The notes beneath the pieces are model-generated. The model saw only the letters and a program-made list of their open reading frames with translations. It was not told the origin of the DNA and made no database searches. A stretch of DNA of 64,000 nucleotides, from NCBI RefSeq assembly GCF_033095945.1, contig NZ_AP026800.1:1240001-1304000 (forward strand), given 5' to 3'. The stretch's first letter is position 1. Each line of letters begins with the position of its first letter. The position numbers and the translations under genes were made by a program. Source of the stretch: Bombiscardovia apis (GTDB taxonomy: Bacteria > Actinomycetota > Actinomycetes > Actinomycetales > Bifidobacteriaceae). Below, one piece after another: positions 8,995 through 18,477 of this stretch.

Positions 8995-11511
8995 CTAATT
9001 GCCAAAGAAGGAAAAAGTACCAGACCACCAGGCAACGCTCAAGGCCACTAGGGGAACGGCTAGGCAGATGGCAAGGAAGCAGTAATCTCGGGCTCTCACC
9101 TGCGAAACACGGGCGTGCGATCGTGGACTTAGCCCACCAAAGCCGCGGGCTTCCATAGCTTCGGCCAGCATGGTTGAGCGCCGGATAGAGAGCACCAGTA
9201 GAGCAAATGCCTGTGGTAAGAAGGCTTTGACCTTGCTCTCATCCCCCAAACCTCGCGAGCGCCGGGAGGCAGTGAGTGCTGACCAGTCATCTTGCAGAAC
9301 TGAGAACAGGCGCATACCTGCTAAACCGCCGTAGACGAAGCGATCTGGTAGGTGGAGCACCTGGCTGAAGGAATCTGCTAAATCCGTAGCATCGATACCG
9401 AGCATCATGATGATAGCGGGAATACCAATGGCGAGAATACGCAAGGCTGTGGCTCCTGCAAGCACAGCTGAGCGCTCAGTCACATGCATCAGCCCCCACT
9501 GCCAGAGCACCGCGCCACCCGATTTGCCATAGAGCAAGACCGCAATGGCAGAGCCCGGAGCTCCAAGGAACAGCGGCCAAGTAGAGCGCACAATCCGCCA
9601 AGGAGAAAAGCCTGCTGCCATCAGCAACACCACTTCGATGCCGAGCGCTGTTAATGCCGAAAGCCAATCCAAACTAAAGAAGAGGGGCAGGGCCAAAACG
9701 AAAGCACCAATCAACCGATATGAGGGATTGATTGAGGCGAGATAAGCCGAGCGACTGGCTTGCCGCTGTTCTTCCACTCGCAGGTTCATGGCTTGAACTG
9801 GTATATGAGACTCAGCGCTTGTAGAAGAATCTGCAAGCGGTTGTTCAGTGTTTCCCGGTGCCTGCCTTGGCATATCCCAGCTGCCAGAGGAACCTTGCGG
9901 CGTGAGTTCTACCACACGCGCCCCTAGGACATGAACCAACTGACGGTCATGAGTAACCACAATCACGCAAATACCATCGCCACGCAGTCCGGCTATCAGC
10001 TGTGCCATGCTGGTCCAAGTCAGCCGGTCCTGACCGAAAGTGGGCTCGTCTAGGATGAGTACTTTGGGCGCTGCTGCTAAGGCCGAGGCCACAGTTAGTC
10101 GTCGCTTTTCACCGCCAGAAAGCGTATAGGGATTAGCCTGAGCATATTGAAGCAGGTTGAATCGCTTGAGTAGGGCCCGAGCACGTTCCTCGGCCTGCAC
10201 TTCCTCCATTCCCGTTCGCAAGGGGGCAAGCATGACCTCTTCCAATACAGAGCCGCGCGCGAACTGGTGCTCAGGATTTTGGAACACATAGGAGATGCGA
10301 CTGGCTAAAATCTTGGAATTCCACTCGAAGGGGTTGCTCGACTGCGCAGCCCCAGAGCCGCTGCCACGCAAAGCCTCAGAAGCTTCCACCTGCCCTGCCA
10401 GTGGCTCTAAGAGACCGGCGAGTGTGAGAGAGAGCGTTGACTTACCAGCACCGTTGTCTCCCACCAGAGCGGTAATTTGCCCGGCGTGAAAATCAAGGTT
10501 AACGCCCTGGGCAATGGCCTTCCCTGCTCGTCCGATAGCAACATTACGAGCCGAAAGCACCGCAGGCCCATAGCCACAAGCAGCTGAATAGTTGGGCTCG
10601 GGTTCGAGCTTGATAGGCTCAACTTGCTTACTGCTGCCAGAGTAGCGGTCAGGTACCCAAATACCTAAAGCCGCGAAATCAATCTGGGAATGAGTAAAGA
10701 CTTGTTCGGGAGTGCCATCAGCTACGACAAGCGTCTTGCGCAAACCGTTGGGCTGCTCATCACCTAAGCCGAGGACTACAACGCGCTCAATCAAGTCAAT
10801 CCAAGGCTGAGCCCTGTGCTCGACGAGCACCAGCGTTGAGCCCTGCTCATCAAGCACGTCTTTGACAGCGCCCACGATTTGCTCCACTCCCCTAGGGTCA
10901 AGATTGGCCGTAGGTTCGTCGAGTAAAAGCACGCCCGGTCGCATCGCTAAGGCACCAGCTAGGGCCAGTCTTTGCATCTGACCACCGCTCAAATGCGTAA
11001 CCGACCTATGCAGCTGCAGGTCACTCAAACCTACAGCTGCCATACTTTCCTCCACCCGCTGCCAAATCAGCTCACGGGGCAGGTCCATATTTTCGGGCCC
11101 AAAAGCAACGTTATCGCCAACCCTTTGGAAGATGGCTTGAGCATCTGGATCTTGTAGAACTAATCCCACTTGTCCCAGCGACTGGTCAACTGGCTGCCCA
11201 CCGACCAGAATGCGCCCCTGAGTCAGCCCGCCGTCTGCATCTTCCACGCTGGAAGCAGAGCCGCCGTCGAACCCTTCACTCGCTGAAGCAGATTCGCCCT
11301 CACTCGCCCCCAGTAAGCCAGCTGCTCCCTGCAAGAGGGTCGATTTACCAATACCAGAAGCTCCTAAAAGCAAGACCCGCTGGCCAGCAGGTATGCTCAG
11401 ATCCAAATCATGGACTGCGTAGTAATCTCGTGAAGCATGCTGGTAGCCCCAGCCTTGAAAATCTAAGGAAGCAGGCTGCCCCAAAGAAGATGCTTGATTC
11501 ACCGGCTTCAC
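8995..11511 (-). CDS. ECF transporter EcfA-EcfA'-EcfT fusion (thiamine/HMP-type)
   Basis: One 838-residue polypeptide carries the complete energising module of an energy-coupling factor transporter. ATPase domain 1 has Walker A GASGIGKST, signature LSGGQ and Walker B VLLLDEPTANLD. ATPase domain 2 (from about residue 320) has GDNGAGKST, LSGGEKRR and VLILDEPTFGQD. The last 240 residues are membrane-spanning and hold the EcfT coupling motifs around SRRSRGLG and MEARGFGG. In many bacteria these are separate proteins (YkoD and YkoC in Bacillus). The start overlaps the stop of the S-component gene by 4 bases, so both are made from one message controlled by the upstream TPP riboswitch. The substrate is therefore probably thiamine or its pyrimidine precursor. 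Confidence 0.9.
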   Translation of the reverse strand: MKPVNQASSLGQPASLDFQGWGYQHASRDYYAVHDLDLSIPAGQRVLLLGASGIGKSTLLQGAAGLLGASEGESASASEGFDGGSASSVEDADGGLTQGRILVGGQPVDQSLGQVGLVLQDPDAQAIFQRVGDNVAFGPENMDLPRELIWQRVEESMAAVGLSDLQLHRSVTHLSGGQMQRLALAGALAMRPGVLLLDEPTANLDPRGVEQIVGAVKDVLDEQGSTLVLVEHRAQPWIDLIERVVVLGLGDEQPNGLRKTLVVADGTPEQVFTHSQIDFAALGIWVPDRYSGSSKQVEPIKLEPEPNYSAACGYGPAVLSARNVAIGRAGKAIAQGVNLDFHAGQITALVGDNGAGKSTLSLTLAGLLEPLAGQVEASEALRGSGSGAAQSSNPFEWNSKILASRISYVFQNPEHQFARGSVLEEVMLAPLRTGMEEVQAEERARALLKRFNLLQYAQANPYTLSGGEKRRLTVASALAAAPKVLILDEPTFGQDRLTWTSMAQLIAGLRGDGICVIVVTHDRQLVHVLGARVVELTPQGSSGSWDMPRQAPGNTEQPLADSSTSAESHIPVQAMNLRVEEQRQASRSAYLASINPSYRLIGAFVLALPLFFSLDWLSALTALGIEVVLLMAAGFSPWRIVRSTWPLFLGAPGSAIAVLLYGKSGGAVLWQWGLMHVTERSAVLAGATALRILAIGIPAIIMMLGIDATDLADSFSQVLHLPDRFVYGGLAGMRLFSVLQDDWSALTASRRSRGLGDESKVKAFLPQAFALLVLSIRRSTMLAEAMEARGFGGLSPRSHARVSQVRARDYCFLAICLAVPLVALSVAWWSGTFSFFGN

Positions 11512-12173
11512 ACTACCTTTGCGCCAGCAGCAGCACGGGCTATACGGCCCGATTCAAAGTGGTCTAAGGCTCCAGTTTTTGCAATTGCAAGATAGAGATA
11601 CCAGACCAAGGCACCGGCTATAACAGCACCAGAAATAATCGTTGCAATCACATAGAAAACACCGTACGGACCTACAAGATTGATGGCCTGTAGATGAGTG
11701 AAAAAGCTGTAGAGCCAGCAGCCGATGCCAGAGAGCACACCGGAAAGCACGGTAGTTCCAAGATTCCACTTGCGATAAGCGTATATAAGGAAGGCCGCTT
11801 CGGCCATCGCGCCTTGTAAGAGACCAATCAGGAAAGTCTCGACTGGCACCCACTGGCTGCCCCAGAGAGATTCTAAAACGGCCGCAACCACTTCTGCGTA
11901 TACACCAGCGCCGGGCTTACGCACGATAACCAGAGCCAGAGGGCCCGCGAAGAGCCAAAAACCATTAAAGAGTCCACCCAAACCCGGGATTATGGCCTCT
12001 AAAATTGGCCAAGGAGCTGCAGAAACTAGGGCAATGAGCCAGTATATAAGAGCTGAGGCCACTCCGATAACTGAAGCGACAGCAATATCTGCTACTCGCC
12101 AGCGGAATCTATGGGGCCGAATGCTACTTTGCTTGGGAGTTGATTGACTATTTGGAGCATACTGTTGCGCCAT
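11508..12173 (-). CDS. ykoE: YkoE-like ECF substrate-binding protein (thiamine/HMP)
   Basis: This is an integral membrane S component with about five or six hydrophobic segments. The stretch around GLFNGFWLFAGPLALVIVRK and VYAEVVAAVLESLWGSQW matches the YkoE family, which takes up thiamine precursors such as hydroxymethylpyrimidine. I chose the ATG at 12173 (MAQQYAPNSQ) with AAAGG upstream; a longer frame to 12245 would run into the riboswitch region. It is the first gene of a two-gene operon with the fused EcfA-EcfA'-EcfT protein, and a TPP riboswitch lies immediately upstream. The substrate assignment rests on family similarity plus riboswitch context. Confidence 0.85.
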   Translation of the reverse strand: MAQQYAPNSQSTPKQSSIRPHRFRWRVADIAVASVIGVASALIYWLIALVSAAPWPILEAIIPGLGGLFNGFWLFAGPLALVIVRKPGAGVYAEVVAAVLESLWGSQWVPVETFLIGLLQGAMAEAAFLIYAYRKWNLGTTVLSGVLSGIGCWLYSFFTHLQAINLVGPYGVFYVIATIISGAVIAGALVWYLYLAIAKTGALDHFESGRIARAAAGAKVV

Positions 12174-12241
12174 TATTGTGCCTTTCGTCATCGCGCGCTG
12201 GACCATCCAGCTGCACACTTGCAATAAGGCACGGGAAGTTA

Positions 12242-12347
12242 ACATCCGTGCGCCGGCATTACCCGGTATACGTTCGTCCGGTTGAGGCTTGGCCTCATCT
12301 CAGCCGCGCGCCCCAAGTTTCACCTTGAAGCACGCAGCCCCCGTGTC
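12242..12347 (-). promoter_or_regulatory. TPP riboswitch (THI element)
   Basis: Read on the minus strand, the segment has the conserved TPP-aptamer parts in order: CACGGGGGCTGCG (P1/P2 side), GGCTGAGATGAGGCC with the invariant CTGAGATGA, then CCGGGTAATGCCGGCGCACGGA (the P4/P5 arm). It sits 70 bases before the ykoE-like start. A small hairpin (GCTGG-ATG-GTCCAGC) lies between it and the start codon. I saw no T-run, so control of translation is more likely than termination. Confidence 0.93.
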
Positions 12348-12407
12348 AATTTCCATCCTAGGTGAAGCCCTAGTCTTAACTCACCCTCGCGGCAGTAGCC
12401 ACTTGTA

Positions 12408-13781
12408 TTACTTAGATTGCGCCAACTTATCGAGCAGAAGAGCTTCAGTCACAATATTGTGTTCCAAGCCTTTCAAAGAAATCGACTCGTTGGGGCTGTG
12501 AGCGTTGGTCTGAGGATCCTCGGGGCCAGTCACGAGCACTTGAGCATCTGGGAAGATGCGCTTAAGTTCGGGAATGAAGGGGATTGAGCCGCCTTCACCC
12601 TTGTTGACTGGAGCCACACCGAAAGCCTCTTCCATCGCAGCCTCAGCGTCTTGTACGGCATCAGAACTGGCATCCATAGCCCAACCCATGCCCGTATCAA
12701 TGGGCTCAACGCTCACCTGAGCGCCGAAGGGAGCATGGGAAACCAAGAAGTCAATGAGAGCTTGCTGGGCTTCACCGGGCTCTTGCGTGGGGGCCGTACG
12801 CAAGGAGATACGGAAGCGCGAGGTATCGGCAATCACATTGAAGGAGCCCTCTACCGGGTGAGCGTCAAAACCAATGATGGAAGCGGAAGGCTTGGTCCAC
12901 ATGCGCTCAGCCAAGGAACCGGTACCAGCTAAACGGTAAGAGTCAACGATTCCAGCATCAGCGCGCACCTGAGTCTCTTCCAAATCCCGTTGCAAACCGC
13001 CGATGGGCTTGTCGGCCTTGACGCCGGGCACAGCCAAATCACCCTGCTCGTCGTACATGGAAGCAATCAACATTGCAGCGAGCGTATTAGCATCTAGAAT
13101 CGGGCCGCCAAATTGGCCAGAATGCACCGGGTGTTCCAAGACCTTTACACTCACATCAACATCGAGATTGCCGCGCAGAGAAGTGGTGAGGCTGGGCACA
13201 TCCCAGGCCCAATTGCCCGAATCGGCCACGATAATAACGTCGGAGGCGAACTCTTCGCGGTGGGCTTCAATGAAGGGAATAAACGAAGGTGACCCCATCT
13301 CTTCTTCACCCTCGATAAAGACCTTAATGTTAACGTTGAGATCTTCGCCCAAGGCAGCCAAAGCGCCCGAATGAATAGCAATACCGCCGCCATCGTCTGC
13401 TACACCGCGCCCGTAAAGACGTCCGTCCTTTTGCGTCGCGGTGAAGGGGTCGCTCTCCCACTGTCCGTTGTTGGGAGCGGGTTGCACATCGTGGTGCGCA
13501 TAAAGCAAAACGGTGGGCGCAGATGGATCTACCATCTTGGTACCAACTACCTCGTAAGCACCCGGCGTACCGTCAGGATTGCTGGACTGAACTACGCGAG
13601 CATCAACGCCCACCTTTTTCAGCTCATCGGCCACAAATTGGGCCGAACGCTTCATGTGATCGCCGGTGATACCCTCGGCAGAAACGGAATGTAGAGCCAC
13701 TTTTTGGCTCAACAATGCAACTACACGATCCCAGTCGTGCTGGACCCGCGAACGGATACTTTGAGCGGTTACCTCTGCCAT
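12408..13781 (-). CDS. M20-family metallopeptidase (dipeptidase)
   Basis: This is a cytoplasmic zinc peptidase of the M20/DapE type, probably a dipeptidase acting on peptides taken up from the medium. The metal-binding motifs are LLYAHHDVQPA, GRGVADDGGG (bridging Asp), EGEEEMGSP (catalytic and ligand Glu) and a late His in NAHSPNESI. The lid/dimerisation domain occupies roughly residues 190-330. The start at 13781 (MAEVTAQSIRSRV) is fixed by a perfect AAGGAGG 6 bases upstream; the longer frame to 13865 overlaps the divergent neighbour's promoter. The protein is 457 residues, normal for the family. It is transcribed divergently from the DUF3043 gene. Confidence 0.93.
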   Translation of the reverse strand: MAEVTAQSIRSRVQHDWDRVVALLSQKVALHSVSAEGITGDHMKRSAQFVADELKKVGVDARVVQSSNPDGTPGAYEVVGTKMVDPSAPTVLLYAHHDVQPAPNNGQWESDPFTATQKDGRLYGRGVADDGGGIAIHSGALAALGEDLNVNIKVFIEGEEEMGSPSFIPFIEAHREEFASDVIIVADSGNWAWDVPSLTTSLRGNLDVDVSVKVLEHPVHSGQFGGPILDANTLAAMLIASMYDEQGDLAVPGVKADKPIGGLQRDLEETQVRADAGIVDSYRLAGTGSLAERMWTKPSASIIGFDAHPVEGSFNVIADTSRFRISLRTAPTQEPGEAQQALIDFLVSHAPFGAQVSVEPIDTGMGWAMDASSDAVQDAEAAMEEAFGVAPVNKGEGGSIPFIPELKRIFPDAQVLVTGPEDPQTNAHSPNESISLKGLEHNIVTEALLLDKLAQSK

Positions 13782-13858
13782 GTTTGCCTCCTTATCAAGA
13801 CCGCCTTGCGTGGCCCTTTGCGCCCGCGTGCGTCTAGGTGTCACCGTAATCTGTTCGC

Positions 13859-14479
13859 ATGACATGGAAGCTATTTAAGGGCAAGAATTCTGACGAATCA
13901 GACACCCAAGCCAGCGCCACTACTCCAAGCCAAGAGAGCAACGGCGAGGGTAAGGGACGTCCAACTCCCAAACGTAAGCAGGCCGAAGAAAAGAACTTGC
14001 GCCCTTTGGTTCCTAAGGATCGCAAAGCTAGTCGTAAGGCCGCAAAAGAGCGTATGCGTGCTAAGGAAGACGCGCAATATGAAGCTATGCGCACCGGCGA
14101 CATTACGAACATGCCCAAGGCTGAGCGCTTACCTTGGCGTATTTACATTCGTGACTACGTTGATGCCCGCTTCGGCATCTCTGAGCTCACCATGCCAGTA
14201 ATCTTGGTGTTCTTCGTCTTTACTTTGATTGCAGCTTTCTTCTCACAGCCTCTGTATCTCGCAGCTACGATTTTTATTTACGCTTACGCCATTGCCGTAG
14301 TGATTGATTTAGCCTTCATGTGGTTCAAGCTCAAGAAGAAACTTATCGAGAAGTACGGCGAGCGCGCTGTAGCTCGCGGTTCCCGTTCGGCTTCCTACGC
14401 TTGGATGCGTGCTTGGCAGATGCGCCGTTGGCGTATTCCTAAGCCCAAATACCCCAAACGAGGCCATTGGCCTGAATAA
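13859..14479 (+). CDS. DUF3043 membrane protein
   Basis: This 206-residue protein has a strongly charged N-terminal half (Lys/Arg/Glu-rich, residues 1-95), two hydrophobic segments around residues 110-150, and a basic C-terminus rich in Arg, Trp and Pro. That arrangement is typical of the actinobacterial DUF3043 family, which has no assigned function. There is no ribosome site, but TAATCT at 13847-13852 lies six bases before the ATG, so the message is probably leaderless with transcription starting at the A of the ATG. It begins a rightward block (DUF3043, lpd, DUF4191, glnA) conserved in bifidobacteria. Confidence 0.88.
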   Translation: MTWKLFKGKNSDESDTQASATTPSQESNGEGKGRPTPKRKQAEEKNLRPLVPKDRKASRKAAKERMRAKEDAQYEAMRTGDITNMPKAERLPWRIYIRDYVDARFGISELTMPVILVFFVFTLIAAFFSQPLYLAATIFIYAYAIAVVIDLAFMWFKLKKKLIEKYGERAVARGSRSASYAWMRAWQMRRWRIPKPKYPKRGHWPE

Positions 14480-14519
14480 ACTCTCGCTTTTGCCCGGCCT
14501 TGTCTCTACTATAGAAGGT

Positions 14520-16010
14520 ATGGATACGAGCAAGACGGAGCAGCAAGCAGGTAAGCATTCTTTTAATGACCAAGTTGAGGCAGATAGCTTCGACTTGGTC
14601 ATTATTGGTTCTGGCCCCGGCGGCTATTCCACAGCCTTACGCTCGGCTCAGCTGGGCGCACGCGTAGCTCTTGTCGAACGTGATTCAGTAGTGGGCGGCA
14701 CATGCCTCAACCGCGGCTGCATTCCCACTAAAGCCCTCATGACTGCAACTTCGACCATCACAGCCTCGGCCCACGCTCGCGAATTAGGAATTCAAAGCAG
14801 CTTCGACGGAATTGACTTCGCCAAGCTAGGAGCCTTCCGCCAGGCAAGTGTCGACGCTATGACCGGCGGTTTATCTGACCTCTTGCAGCAGCGCAAAGTC
14901 AGACTTATTCATGGCGAAGGCCGCATCGCCCAAGATGGCCTAGTGGAAGTGACTGGCAGCGATGGCAGCAGTCGCAAACTGCACGCCCGCAATATCGTCA
15001 TCGCCACCGGTGCCCGCTCTATGGCCTTGCCCAATCTGGCATTTTCAGACGACATTATCGACTCCGACCGAGCGCTCACCTTGGAAAGGTTCCCCCAGCA
15101 CCCCGTCATTATTGGAGCCGGGGCTGTGGCCGTAGAGTTCGCTTCCATCTGGCAGGCAGCTGGCAGTCAAGTAACGCTCATTATCCGCAAGGATAGGGTG
15201 CTCTCTGGTTGGGATCGCAGGACCGGAGTTACCCTGACCCGAGAGCTAAAAAAACAAGGCATTCGAGTCATTACCGGTTCGCAGTGCACTAAGGTAGAGG
15301 GAAGTCAGGGCAAGCTCAGCGTGTCGTATAGCTCTCTCGATGATGAAACCGGGCAGACCAGCGAATCTATCAGCGCCGACAAAGTGCTCGTTGCTATAGG
15401 CCGCACCCCCAATACTGATAGTGATTGGTTTAAACAAGTTGGAATCGACACCGACGACCACAACCTGCTAGTGACCGACCCTTGGGGCCGCACTAGTGTC
15501 AAGGACATTTGGGCCTTGGGAGACATCACACCCGGCTACCACTTTGCCCATCGCGCCTTCGAACAGGGCATGGTCATCGCCGAAAGCATAGCTGGGCTCA
15601 AACCCTCTCCTGTCAAGGAAGAAACCATACCACAGGTGGTTTTCTCTACCCCGCAGGCCGCTTGCGTGGGATACACCCGTCAGCAGGCCCAAGCCCAAGA
15701 AGACTTGACTCAAGTAGAAGAAACCCCTTACCCCATGCTAGCCAACGCTCGTATGCGTATGAGCGGCAGTGGCGGTTCATTGAGCGTGGTTACCGCTTGC
15801 GAGCACAGCAAACCAGGCGAACGCATAGTAGTGGGCGTGCACTTAGTAGCACCCGAAGCCGCTGAACTCATAGCTGAGGCTGAGCAAATTGTGGGCAACC
15901 GTATACCCGTGAGTCAGGCGGCCAGACTCATTCACCCCCACCCCACTTTTAGCGAAAGCTTGGGAGAGGCCCTGCTCAAAGCAGATGGTCGCCCGCTGCA
16001 TATGCGCTAA
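14520..16010 (+). CDS. lpd: Dihydrolipoyl dehydrogenase
   Basis: This flavoprotein reoxidises dihydrolipoamide with NAD. The N-terminal FAD-binding motif is VIIGSGPGGYSTA, the redox-active disulfide is GGTCLNRGCIPTKAL, the NAD-binding motif is VIIGAGAVAVEFAS, and the C-terminal interface domain has the catalytic base in HPHPTFSE. The start at 14520 (MDTSKTEQQAG) has TACTAT at 14507-14512, seven bases upstream, which suggests a leaderless message; AGAAGG is only one base from the ATG and too close to act as a normal ribosome site. A longer frame upstream overlaps the DUF3043 gene and is not conserved in type. No pyruvate dehydrogenase or glycine-cleavage genes are in the window, so its partner complex is not known. 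Confidence 0.93.
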   Translation: MDTSKTEQQAGKHSFNDQVEADSFDLVIIGSGPGGYSTALRSAQLGARVALVERDSVVGGTCLNRGCIPTKALMTATSTITASAHARELGIQSSFDGIDFAKLGAFRQASVDAMTGGLSDLLQQRKVRLIHGEGRIAQDGLVEVTGSDGSSRKLHARNIVIATGARSMALPNLAFSDDIIDSDRALTLERFPQHPVIIGAGAVAVEFASIWQAAGSQVTLIIRKDRVLSGWDRRTGVTLTRELKKQGIRVITGSQCTKVEGSQGKLSVSYSSLDDETGQTSESISADKVLVAIGRTPNTDSDWFKQVGIDTDDHNLLVTDPWGRTSVKDIWALGDITPGYHFAHRAFEQGMVIAESIAGLKPSPVKEETIPQVVFSTPQAACVGYTRQQAQAQEDLTQVEETPYPMLANARMRMSGSGGSLSVVTACEHSKPGERIVVGVHLVAPEAAELIAEAEQIVGNRIPVSQAARLIHPHPTFSESLGEALLKADGRPLHMR

Positions 16011-16052
16011 ACTAGTCAACTGGATACAACGCCAATACGGTAAAGGATAGGC

Positions 16053-16784
16053 ATGGCTGAAGAAAGCAAGAAGGTTAAGAAGAAGAAAAAGTCGAGCACA
16101 CTCTCACAGCTCAAGCAGATTTTTTCCTTCACTTACTCAGAAGACAAGATGCTGCCCTGGCTGATTGCTGGTGCCTTCTTCGTGCCCATCATCGTAGCCA
16201 TCGTGTGCGGATTCGTCTTTAAGTTCGGCTGGCTCTCTTGGATTATGATTGTCGTTTTGGGCATTATGGTGGGCGTTTTGCTGGCTATGATGACCCTGAC
16301 TCGGCGCTCAGACTCGGTAGGTTACCGAAAGATGGACGGACGGCCAGGAGCTAGTGCCGCAGTCTTGTCTAATATTTCCAAGGCTGGATTCACCTTCCCC
16401 CAAGAACCGGTTTGGATTGACCCAAAGACCAAGGACGCCATTTGGCGCGGAACTGGTCGCTCGGGGATTTTCTTGATTGGCGAAGGCGATTATGGGCGCG
16501 TGATGAAGGCAATGGTTCGCCAAGAAGAAGAGATTAACCGCATTACTCGCGGCTCTGCTATTCCTCTCTACAAAATCAGCGTGGGTCACGGAGACAACCA
16601 AGTACCACTGGAGAAGTTGCAAAAGACGGTAATTCGTAAGAAGGTCAAGCTCACCCCTACAGAGCTGGACCAGCTCAAGGGCCGTTTGAATACCTTGCAA
16701 ATGCGGCAGAATGCTCTAAACATGCCCAAGGGTATTGACCCCACCAAGGCTCACATGTCTCGCCGAGCTTTGCGAGGTAAGTAA
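16053..16784 (+). CDS. DUF4191 membrane protein
   Basis: This protein has 243 residues with a Lys-rich N-terminus (KKVKKKKKSS), two closely spaced transmembrane segments around residues 38-90, and a soluble C-terminal part. It fits the actinobacterial DUF4191 family and the usual position between lpd and glnA. The start ATG at 16053 has AAAGGA eight bases upstream. The function is unknown. Its steady association with glnA in this group hints at a link to central metabolism or the envelope, but nothing in the sequence proves it. Confidence 0.88.
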   Translation: MAEESKKVKKKKKSSTLSQLKQIFSFTYSEDKMLPWLIAGAFFVPIIVAIVCGFVFKFGWLSWIMIVVLGIMVGVLLAMMTLTRRSDSVGYRKMDGRPGASAAVLSNISKAGFTFPQEPVWIDPKTKDAIWRGTGRSGIFLIGEGDYGRVMKAMVRQEEEINRITRGSAIPLYKISVGHGDNQVPLEKLQKTVIRKKVKLTPTELDQLKGRLNTLQMRQNALNMPKGIDPTKAHMSRRALRGK

Positions 16785-16826
16785 ACAGTCATTCTGAGCT
16801 GCAAGACGCATTTAAGCGCTTATACG

Positions 16827-16868
16827 ACTGGCAGGTTACGAAAAGAAACACTTTCGTAACCTGCCAGT
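16827..16868. terminator. 17-bp perfect inverted repeat, terminator-like
   Basis: ACTGGCAGGTTACGAAA (16827-16843) pairs perfectly with 16852-16868 around an 8-base loop. There is no clear T-run on the + strand. It lies between the DUF4191 gene and glnA and probably separates their transcripts. Confidence 0.6.
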
Positions 16869-16933
16869 TGCGTGTGTAGACCTCTTAGCCCCCTAGACTA
16901 GTATGAATTGATTGCGATGAAAGGAGCGGTCCG

Positions 16934-18370
16934 GTGACCGAACTCAAGACCAAGGAAGACTGCCAGGCGCTGATTGACCAGGAGCAGGTGGAATACGTTT
17001 CCATCCGTTTTACTGACCTACTCGGTGTGCTCCAGCACATTACGGTACCCGCCAGCGAGTTTGTCGACAATGCCTTTACCGACGGCATGGCTTTCGACGG
17101 GTCTTCGATGGAGGGCTTCCAAGCTATCAACGAATCGGACATGAAGCTGGTGCCCGATCCCACTACCGCATACATCGACCCCTTCCGCAAGCACAAGACC
17201 CTCGTTGTAGTCTTCTCCATCGTTGACCCGGTTACGAACGAACCCTATTCTCGCGATCCCCGCCAGGTCGCCGCCAAGGCCGAAGCTTACCTCAAGTCCA
17301 CCGGCATCGCTGACACTGCTTCCTTTGCACCCGAAGCTGAGTTCTTCCTTTTCGACAAGGTTCGCTTCGAAAACTCCATGCGCCGCTCCTTCTATGAGGT
17401 AGACTCGATCGAAGCCCCTTGGAACTCTGGCATTGACAGCGAAGAAGACGGCAGCCCCAACATCGGTTTCAAGAATCGCGTGAAGCGCGGCTACTTCCCC
17501 GTACCTCCAGTCGATCACTATCAAGACTTGCGCGACGACATGGTCTCTAACCTCCAGCAGGTCGGGCTAATTTTGGAGCGTTCCCATCACGAAGTGGGCG
17601 GTGCCGGCCAGCAGGAGATTAACTACCGGTATAACACGCTCATGCACGCAGCTGACGATCTCATGAAATACAAGTATGTGGTCCATGAAACTGCCGCTCT
17701 CAACGGCAAGGCCGCGACCTTCATGCCCAAGCCCATCGCAGGAGATAACGGTACTGGTATGCACTGCCATCAGTCCCTGTGGCGCTCGGGTTCTCCCCTC
17801 TTCTACGATGAGAAGGGCTACGGCGGTCTCTCTGATATCGCGCGCTGGTATGTGGGTGGTCTTATTGCGCACTCTTCGGCAGTTTTGGCCTTTACCAACC
17901 CCACGCTCAACTCATACAAGCGATTGGTTCCCGGCTATGAGGCTCCTGTCAATTTGGTCTACTCAGCCCGCAACCGCTCGGCCGCTATCCGCATTCCTCT
18001 GGCTGGTACTTCGCCTGCCGCCAAGCGTATCGAGTTCCGCGCACCAGATCCTTCCTGCAACCCCTACTTGGCCTTCTCTGCCCAGCTGATGGCAGGCTTG
18101 GATGGCATTTTGAACCATATCGAGCCCCCGGCACCCATCGACAAGGACCTCTACGAGCTTCCGCCCGAAGAGCATGACCAGATTAAGCAGGTGCCCGCCT
18201 CGCTTGAAGAAGCTATGAATGCTCTGGAAGAAGACCATGACTTCCTGACTGAGGGCGACGTTTTTACTGAAGATCTGATTGAAACTTGGATTGACTTAAA
18301 GCGCGGCGAAATTGAGCAGGCCCGCCTGGCTCCAACTCCGCTAGAATACGAGCTGTATTTCCAGATTTAG
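16934..18370 (+). CDS. glnA: Glutamine synthetase type I
   Basis: This enzyme makes glutamine from glutamate and ammonia with ATP, as a dodecamer. Family signatures are visible: the N-terminal beta-grasp ([14 protein letters not shown]), FDGSSMEGF, the ATP-binding [16 protein letters not shown], and the adenylylation-site region [11 protein letters not shown] with its Tyr near residue 404. Retention of this Tyr suggests control by GlnE adenylyltransferase. The length of 478 is normal. The start is GTG at 16934 with AAAGGAG about 10 bases upstream; a TAGTAT -10-like box lies at 16899-16904. It is followed by a good terminator, so it is probably monocistronic. Confidence 0.97.
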   Translation: MTELKTKEDCQALIDQEQVEYVSIRFTDLLGVLQHITVPASEFVDNAFTDGMAFDGSSMEGFQAINESDMKLVPDPTTAYIDPFRKHKTLVVVFSIVDPVTNEPYSRDPRQVAAKAEAYLKSTGIADTASFAPEAEFFLFDKVRFENSMRRSFYEVDSIEAPWNSGIDSEEDGSPNIGFKNRVKRGYFPVPPVDHYQDLRDDMVSNLQQVGLILERSHHEVGGAGQQEINYRYNTLMHAADDLMKYKYVVHETAALNGKAATFMPKPIAGDNGTGMHCHQSLWRSGSPLFYDEKGYGGLSDIARWYVGGLIAHSSAVLAFTNPTLNSYKRLVPGYEAPVNLVYSARNRSAAIRIPLAGTSPAAKRIEFRAPDPSCNPYLAFSAQLMAGLDGILNHIEPPAPIDKDLYELPPEEHDQIKQVPASLEEAMNALEEDHDFLTEGDVFTEDLIETWIDLKRGEIEQARLAPTPLEYELYFQI

Positions 18371-18391
18371 GCTGGCAACGCAATTATAGAA

Positions 18392-18425
18392 GCCCCTGGT
18401 CTAAGCTGGACCGGGGGCCTTTTTC
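18392..18425 (+). terminator. Rho-independent terminator of glnA
   Basis: GCCCCTGGTC pairs with GACCGGGGGC (one mismatch) around TAAGCTG, followed by CTTTTTC. It lies 22 bases after the glnA stop. Confidence 0.88.
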
Positions 18426-18477
18426 GTAGCTACATCAACACACATTTGTAAGTATTTGTAAGTAAAGGAGTGCCTAA

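Noticed and set aside
12289..12501. Plus-strand open frame opposite the TPP riboswitch
   Set aside because: It overlaps the conserved riboswitch and the end of the peptidase gene and has no ribosome site.
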